From Isotricha intestinalis (taxonomy: Eukaryota > Ciliophora > Litostomatea > Vestibuliferida > Isotrichidae), in the NCBI GenBank assembly GCA_023807065.1, contig JAJJLU010004421.1:1-13188 (forward strand): a stretch of 13,188 nucleotides of DNA, read 5' to 3'. This document shows, piece after piece, positions 8,821 to 13,188 of the stretch (its first letter is position 1; the number at the start of each line of letters is the position of its first letter). The translations under genes and the position numbers were made by a program. The notes below the pieces were generated by a model. That model had not been told where the DNA came from, ran no database searches, and saw only the letters and a program-made list of their open reading frames with translations.

Positions 8821-9422
8821 ATGCAAAATACTATAAAAATAAACCTTTGGACAGATGTATTTTGTCCATGGTGTTATTTTGCACATAATTCCTTTGAAAT
8901 AGCAAAAAAAATTTTTTTAAAAAATAACCCAGATAAAAAAATAGAATTAATAATACATAATTACATGATAGATCAAAATACAAAAAAAAAACTGGAGAAG
9001 ATTATTTAGAATATAATAAAAGAAGATGGGGAAGTGATAGTTGGACATATGATTTAAAAGAAAGAGGAAAAAAATATGGTTGTTTTTTTTCAAATTGGAA
9101 ATTTTGCCTAAATACTTTATTAGCTCATCAATTAATTTTAAAAGGGAGATTAAATAATAAAAGTGAAGAAATTTTAAAAGAATGTTTTCTTTTAACTTAT
9201 GAAAATGGAGAAAATGTTAGTTTAGAAAATACTATTAATAAAATAGGAAATAAATTTGATATTACTGATTGGAATAATAAAAATATTGAAAAAGAAGTTT
9301 TAGAAGAAGATATGATTGCTAAAGTTAATTATGGAATTTATGTTTTAAATAAGAATTTGAAAATAAAAAATTTGGCTTTTTTTTTATTTTTTATTTTTTT
9401 ATTTTTTTTTGGTTTATTGTAA
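8821..9422 (+). CDS. FrnE/DsbA-family thioredoxin-fold protein
   Basis: ATG 8821 opens MQNTIKINLWTDVFCPWCYF, with the CPWC active site right after the first beta strand, as in the FrnE-type DsbA family (2-hydroxychromene-2-carboxylate isomerase-like). A missing A in the run near 8990 shifts the frame; after it the helical insertion reads KKTGEDYLEYNKRRWGSD and GCFFSNWKFCLNTLLAHQL, then EEDMIAKVNYGIYVLNKNL. Where the family normally has GVPFF with the cis-Pro next to the active site, this protein goes from NYGI straight to YVLNKNLKIKN. The rest is poly-Phe/Leu up to TAA 9420-9422 and is probably not protein. The family is mostly bacterial, so the gene could be an old acquisition, but its codon use matches its neighbours and there is no Shine-Dalgarno site. 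Confidence 0.75.
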
Positions 9423-9692
9423 TTTATTGGATATTTATTTAATGGAAAATTGAATTTTTTTTTATTAAATATTTTTTTTATTTTTTTTTTCCAGAATTAT
9501 TTATTATAATTTATAATTAAATATTTAAAAAAATGGAATTATTTATATTAATATTTATATTCCAATCCCATAATAAAAAATGAATAAAAATTATATTGAG
9601 TGATTTATAAAAATTAAATAAAAATTATATTAAATTTAAATTATTCCTTTTTAAATTAAAATATTTATAATCTATAATCTATTATTAAAAAT
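9423..9692. other. AT-rich spacer without a recognised gene
   Basis: Together with the poly-T tract from about 9375 this is over 300 bases without a convincing reading frame. It contains a pyrimidine run ending in CCAG at about 9494 that looks like a 3' splice site. A possible matching 5' GT lies near 9347 inside the FrnE-like gene, but the sequence after the CCAG does not restore the missing end of that protein. Confidence 0.5.
9583..9631. repeat. 15-bp direct repeat, two copies
   Basis: AATAAAAATTATATT occurs at 9583-9597 and again at 9617-9631, 34 bases apart. In sequence this AT-rich the repeat may be chance. Confidence 0.4.
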
Positions 9693-11108
9693 ATGAATGC
9701 AAAAAATTTATATGATGAAGGAGAAATAAATGAATATGAAGAAGAAGATAATGAAATAATAGATAATGATGATTGTTTTGATGATTCATTATTAAAATCA
9801 AAAAAATCAATTGATGAAAAAGAAATAACAAAACAAGAAAATAAAAATGAAAATACATTACAAAGAATTCAAAATGAAGTAAAAAATATTGTAGCAGAAA
9901 CAACATTAACTTCAAATGATACTTTAAAAAAGAATACTAATAATATAGAAAAAGAAAAAAATGAAATAAATAATGATAAAACAAATTTTAATCTTGATAA
10001 TTATTCTAAAGAAGAATTAATTGAAATATTAATGAATAATCCAATAAAAAAAGATGATGAAAAAATAGAAAAAAAAGAAGAAAAAGTGGAAAAAAATAAT
10101 ATAAAAAATGAAGATATAAATTCAAATATAAAAATAAAAGATATATCAGAAAAAGAAGAAGAAGAATCTGATTTTAATAAAGCATTAAATAAAGTATTAT
10201 CAAAAATGATAAAGAAAAAAAATATAAATAATAATGAATTATATGATTTATTAGTAAGTGATAAAGAAACAATAGAAAATGAATTAAAAAAATATAATTT
10301 AAAAAGAATATAAATTTATTAAAATTATGTTGATATAAAAAATAAAAATTTAAATTCAATGATACAAAAAAATGAAGAAGAATTTCATCAAAAACATTCT
10401 TTTATTCCACAAATTAATAAAAAAATAATGATAAAAAAAGGAATTTAAATCAATTTTTAAAAGATAATATCAACTTAAAAAAATTGAAAAAATTTCAAAT
10501 ATAAAAGATACTCAATCTAAAAAAGAAGAAGAAGAATTAAAATTAAAACCAAAAATTCAAAGTACTTCTGAAAAAATGGCACAAGAAAAATATAAAGGTG
10601 AAGAAGTTTTTAGTAGATTATATAATCAAAATACAAAAAAAACAATTGAAAAAGATAATTTAAAAAAAAATGAAAAAAATGAGAAAACTTTTAAAACAAT
10701 GAATAATAATATAAATGTATAAGAAATATTAAAAAAAAATGAAATTCATATTTCTCCAAATCAAATGGAAAAATTAAAATAATATTTAAATTTAAATAAT
10801 AGAAGAAATGATATAAAAAAATTTCAATATAAATTAAGAAAAAAAGAAATGGATAGAATATTTGAACAATATTTAAGAAATGATTATTTTCAGAGATTTA
10901 AAGTTGAAAAAATGTTGTTGTTTTAAGTGCATTAATTGGAGAAGATAATATTTTGCCTGAATTAAATAAACAAATGAGAGAAGCAAGAAAATATTGTGAT
11001 AGTTTAAAAGTATGTGGTATGCATTAAAGAGATGATAATTCATTAAATATTAATAATGGAAATAATAATTTGATGAAAATATTTAGAAATAATAATAAAG
11101 GGTTTTAA
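9693..11108 (+). CDS. Long charged low-complexity protein, family not recognised
   Basis: ATG 9693 opens MNAKNLYDEGEINEYEEED. Two in-frame TAA codons (10311-10313, 10320-10322) read as Gln carry the frame beyond the first 206 residues into NYVDIKNKN and QKHSFIPQI. Shifts near 10430, 10475 and 10915 lie in A runs. Later parts contain KYKGEEVFSRLYNQ, TAA codons at 10720-10722 and 10780-10782, MDRIFEQYLRNDYFQRF, and VVVLSALIGEDNILPEL. The proposed end is KGF-TAA (11106-11108). The total is about 470 residues, acidic then Lys/Asn-rich, with coiled-coil character and a better ordered C-terminal third. There is no signal peptide or membrane helix. I cannot assign a function; a cytoskeletal or scaffold protein is only a guess. 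Confidence 0.6.
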
Positions 11109-11247
11109 TTTATATATGTTTTAAATATTTTTATAGTTTTATATTTTTTTGGCTTTTTTAAACTTTTTTATATATTTATTTTAGTTTTTTTAAAAATTAA
11201 AAAAAAATAATTTTGACAAAATTACTTTTAATTTTAAAACAAAATAT

Positions 11248-11420
11248 TTAAAAATCAATAGTAATTTTCCATGCAATAATATTTCCATCAAGATTATAAG
11301 AGAAAATATTTTCATTATTTAATTCAATAAAACCATGAATTCTAGTATGATAATCTATAGTATTAATTGCATTATAATTTTTGTATTATATGCAATTAAA
11401 AAAAATTTATTTTATTTAAA
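11248..11420 (-). pseudogene. WD40-like C-terminal tail, beheaded
   Basis: Reading the minus strand to TAA 11248-11250 gives FFNCI, a TAA (11386-11388) as Gln, YKNYNAINTIDYHTRI, HGFIELNNENIFSYNLDG and NIIAWKI. The G-x-I-x-x-W ending after a short beta-rich repeat is what a last WD40 blade looks like, and Gln at the TAA fits. The 5' part of the gene is missing: upstream of about 11400-11420 the sequence becomes the bacterial-type M16 peptidase in another frame. Only one blade is visible, so other beta-propeller types are possible. Confidence 0.5.
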
Positions 11421-11989
11421 CAATAAATAGCTTTACATTCATTTCCAATATCATCAATAGTATGAATTATCTTACTTTCACTTACTAAATATCTTCTTTC
11501 ATCATTAATAAATAAGTTTTCATATAGATTACGAAATAGATTAGTTGATGGATCATCTTCATACATTTTAATCTCTTCAATGATGATTCCTTTTTCTTTA
11601 TTTACAAGTTCTTTATTAAAATGTGGTGAAAATATCATTTTAATTAGATATGTTAGATTCTCTTTAAACTTTGAATTGGAAAACACTTCATAACAGGTGA
11701 CTTTATTAGATATATAGGAATTGACATTAGAACTTAGAGTCGCAAAATGATCAAAGACATCTTCATCATGTATATTAAACATTAGATGTTCGAGAAATGT
11801 GAGATACCTTTAGGGTCATTATACTTTCACCATTAAATTTATAATTATATAAATTGAACCATATTTAACATTTAATGTTATATAGAAGTTTTTGACTTTA
11901 TTATTGGGTTGCATATAGATATCTAAGCAATTATCTAATTGCTTAACATAAAGGGATTCTTTGGTTCCTAGGATTTCAACTTTATTCAT
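11396..11989 (-). pseudogene. ymfH: M16 metallopeptidase, ymfH-like, 5' portion only
   Basis: ATG 11989 opens MNKVEILGTKESLYVKQLD, five bases after a Shine-Dalgarno site. The frame reaches NVKYGSIY, then several 1-base losses near 11800-11850 precede the zinc site HFLEH (HxxEH, about 11786-11800) and LMFNIHDEDVFDHF. Further on, KEKGIIIEEIKMYEDDPS carries the second zinc-binding Glu region of M16 peptidases and is very like Firmicutes/Mollicutes YmfH. The reading stops at TAA 11396-11398 after about 195 residues, against over 400 in the family, because the sequence changes to the WD40-like tail. The zinc motif is preserved apart from the frame breaks, but the protein would be non-functional. 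Unlike the flanks it has no in-frame TAA/TAG and uses ATC, CTA and CCC more freely. Confidence 0.8.
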
Positions 11990-12396
11990 TTGAACCTCCT
12001 TCTAAAGCATAAATGAGACTTATACTAACCTTTTTGTTAAGTTTATCTAATTCTTCTTTTGTAATGTTTTTATATGTTTTAATTCTTGTATCTATATCAT
12101 CTAATTCATTCAAACTAGTATAGAAATAATTATCTATGATACGAGATAAATCATCTTTAGAATAGATTAAAATGGATATGATATGATTTTTAGAATTAAC
12201 CATTTCTTCATCAGTAATATTATTAATCATCTCTTTTAAAGATTCTTTTATTAAAAGAATAGCTTCTTTGATTTTAGGTCGATTAATACCGGTATTTATG
12301 AGTACCCTTTTTTTAATCATATTGAATGTTTTTTTGTCAAATTCTCCCATATTAAAATTAGGATTTAGTAACATATCAAATAATAAACTAATACTT
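11982..12396 (-). pseudogene. ymfF: M16 peptidase-like, ymfF-like, C-terminal portion only
   Basis: The frame is open from about 12396 (SLLFDMLLNPNFNMGEF) to TAA 11982-11984 with no frame break. NITDEEMVNSKNHIIS, then YSKDDLSRIIDNYFYTSL and the ending KVSISLIYALEGGSNE are the usual closing segment of the inactive M16 partner encoded just before YmfH in Firmicutes. The missing N-terminal part, about two thirds of the protein, would lie beyond 12396, where the sequence becomes a transglutaminase-like gene on the other strand. Its last bases overlap the start of the ymfH-like gene (stop 11982-11984, next ATG 11989), the translational coupling typical of a bacterial operon. Confidence 0.78.
11995..12001 (-). 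promoter_or_regulatory. Shine-Dalgarno site of the ymfH-like gene
   Basis: On the minus strand AAGGAGG lies five bases before the ATG at 11989, within the end of the ymfF-like frame. It is a near-perfect complement to the 3' end of bacterial 16S rRNA and fixes this start. No other gene in the window has such a site, which marks this stretch as bacterial. Confidence 0.85.
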
Positions 12397-12398
12397 AT

Positions 12399-12638
12399 GT
12401 TTTTGATGAACCTTCAGAACATAGTAATTTAAAAATCAGTCTTCATGCTTGGAATATAGTTAGAATTAATAATAAATGGGTTCCTATTGATTCTAGTATG
12501 GGATTTTTCTATGGGAGATTACCTGTTAGTCATGTTTTTGAAAGTTAGTTTGAATATGGAGTTTTATATACTACTTCTGATAGAAATGCTAGAATTAAAA
12601 ATAATAATACCATTGAATTAGTTGAATATGAAAAGTAA
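12399..12638 (+). pseudogene. Transglutaminase-like protein, C-terminal fragment
   Basis: The plus-strand frame reads DEPSEHSNLKISLHAWNIV, then NNKWVPIDSSMGFFYGRL, PVSHVFES, a TAG (12546-12548) read as Gln, FEYGVLYTT, and ends at TAA 12636-12638. H-A-W-N followed about 13 residues later by W-x-x-I-D-S is the His and Asp part of the Cys-His-Asp triad of transglutaminase-like (kyphoscoliosis-peptidase-like) domains. The catalytic Cys and everything before it are missing, replaced by the bacterial M16 segment, so no enzyme can be made from this copy. The TAG as Gln agrees with the code used elsewhere in the window. Confidence 0.65.
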
Positions 12639-12783
12639 TTATGTTTATTTAGTTAATTTGTTTTTATTTTAAAAAATTTAAATTATTTTTTGTATATTTT
12701 TTTTAAGTTTTTTTATTTTATTCATAATATTTGTATAAATAGTATTTTTAAATATATTTATTTTTCCTTTTCATAAATAATTA

Positions 12784-13188
12784 ATGAATATGATACTCAA
12801 ATATAAATATTAAAGAATTAAAAAAAATGGAATTTCTTCATCTAATATTACTTTCCTTAATAATAAAATATTATGTGTACCTCCTTTACCAGAATACAGA
12901 AATAAAATATATATTTCAAGAATATTATTTAAATGAAGGTGACTCAAATATATTAACAATAACAAAATCATCCTTAAAATCAAAATTATTTTTAAATGGT
13001 GAATTAAGTATATTATCAATAAGATTAAAAGGAATAAACCTTCATGAAGGATTTAGTGTAAATAAATATAATATAGGATTATCAAAAGAAGGTGATTTCA
13101 AATTATTAAATGTGGAAATAAGTAAGAAAGGAATATCATATAAAAAAGAAGGAAATATAATTTTCTTTGAAAATATGAATTTAAAAAA
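12784..13188 (+). CDS. Unknown protein, 3' end outside the window
   Basis: The preferred start is ATG 12784 or 12790 (MNMILKYKY, then a TAA read as Gln), continuing as KKNGISSSNITFLNNK and ILCVPPLPEYRNKIYISRILFK. A missing A near 12931 then shifts the frame to EGDSNILTITKSSLKSKLF, INLHEGFSVNKYNIGLS and KKGISYKKEGNIIFFEN up to the edge. Another ATG at 12827 in the second frame would give a signal-peptide-like start, but its codons (CTC, CAG, GTG) are unlike the neighbours while the first frame has typical ones. The two G-I-S-x(4)-I-x-F segments hint at a beta-rich repeat. No family is recognised. Confidence 0.45.

Larger units (their letters stand above)
11400..12396. other. Bacterial segment inside eukaryotic sequence
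   Basis: About 1 kb with a bacterial gene pair, Shine-Dalgarno site, overlapping genes and standard stop usage. Both flanks are eukaryotic-type genes with reassigned stops, and both are cut exactly where the bacterial frames begin or end. The left boundary is between about 11396 and 11420, the right one between about 12388 and 12404. I see no target-site duplication, inverted terminal repeat or transposase, so an ordinary mobile element is unlikely; a rearrangement, a capture during break repair or an artefactual join are the options. Confidence 0.7.

Noticed and set aside
9685..9915. Minus-strand frame of 76 codons, almost all Leu, Phe and His
   Set aside because: Complement of the acidic Asp/Glu/Asn-rich N-terminus of the plus-strand gene.
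11396..12396. Bacterial segment as a transposon or phage insertion
   Set aside because: No transposase, integrase, terminal repeats or target duplication can be seen; it is the middle of a housekeeping-type operon.
12827..12950. Signal-peptide-like start MEFLHLILLSL on the plus strand
   Set aside because: Its codons are atypical for the window and the overlapping frame from 12784 has typical codons and composition up to the likely frame break near 12931.
12810..13019. Minus-strand frame with GKGGTHN, superficially like a P-loop
   Set aside because: The pattern is not a proper Walker A motif and the plus strand has a better frame with matching codon use.
1..13188. Heavily decayed pseudogene region under the standard code
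   Set aside because: Stops fall overwhelmingly as TAA/TAG at Gln-compatible positions while domains stay conserved, and the MORN frame has no indel at all; random decay would not give this.
1..13188. tRNA, rRNA or CRISPR elements
   Set aside because: No conserved tRNA arm pattern, rRNA-like GC-richer block or spaced direct repeats were found by eye.

Overview
This window looks like nuclear DNA of a very AT-rich unicellular eukaryote, most probably a ciliate or a protist with a ciliate-like genetic code. Almost every eukaryotic gene is broken into short pieces under the standard code but becomes coherent if TAA and TAG are read as Gln and TGA as an amino acid, probably Trp. The cleanest case is the MORN/IQ gene on the minus strand at 6420-7565: 381 codons in one frame with no indel, containing five TAA, one TAG and two TGA codons and ending at a TAA. 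The essential Gln of its IQ motif is itself a TAA. TAA therefore seems to be both a sense codon and the usual stop. This resembles the ambiguous codes known from Condylostoma and some syndinean dinoflagellates. A second layer of breakage is single-base frameshifts, mostly in A/T homopolymers, which look like long-read consensus errors.

Layout from left to right: a coiled-coil fragment (minus, 1-215); a small coiled-coil gene (plus, 381-669); a large type I membrane protein with a Cys-rich ectodomain (minus, 982-3415); divergent from it, a Cys-rich paralogue fragment running in frame into a tail resembling RNase P/MRP protein POP1 (plus, 3449-3854); a coiled-coil gene (minus, 4066-4601); a PX-BAR sorting nexin (minus, 4725-6312); and the MORN/IQ gene with a putative myristoyl/palmitoyl N-terminus (minus, 6420-7565). 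Next come a RING/B-box-like gene (plus, 7689-8144), a DHHC palmitoyltransferase fragment lacking its catalytic motif (minus, 8234-8708), a FrnE/DsbA-like thioredoxin-fold protein with an atypical C-terminus (plus, 8821-9422), and a long charged low-complexity protein (plus, 9693-11108).

The stretch of about 1 kb at 11400-12396 differs from the rest. It carries the 3' part of one M16 peptidase gene and the 5' part of another, in the overlapping ymfF-ymfH order typical of Firmicutes/Mollicutes, with a clear Shine-Dalgarno site and no reassigned stops. On its left is the tail of a WD40-like gene (minus) and on its right the tail of a transglutaminase-like gene (plus), both beheaded at the boundary. 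It is either a bacterial insertion or an assembly/amplification chimera. The window ends in a partial unknown gene (plus, from 12784).

The genes do not form a metabolic pathway. Sorting nexin, DHHC enzyme, myristoylated MORN protein and surface receptor all concern membranes, but in a eukaryote this proximity need not mean shared function. The number of beheaded or tailless genes suggests either real genome rearrangement or artefactual joins.
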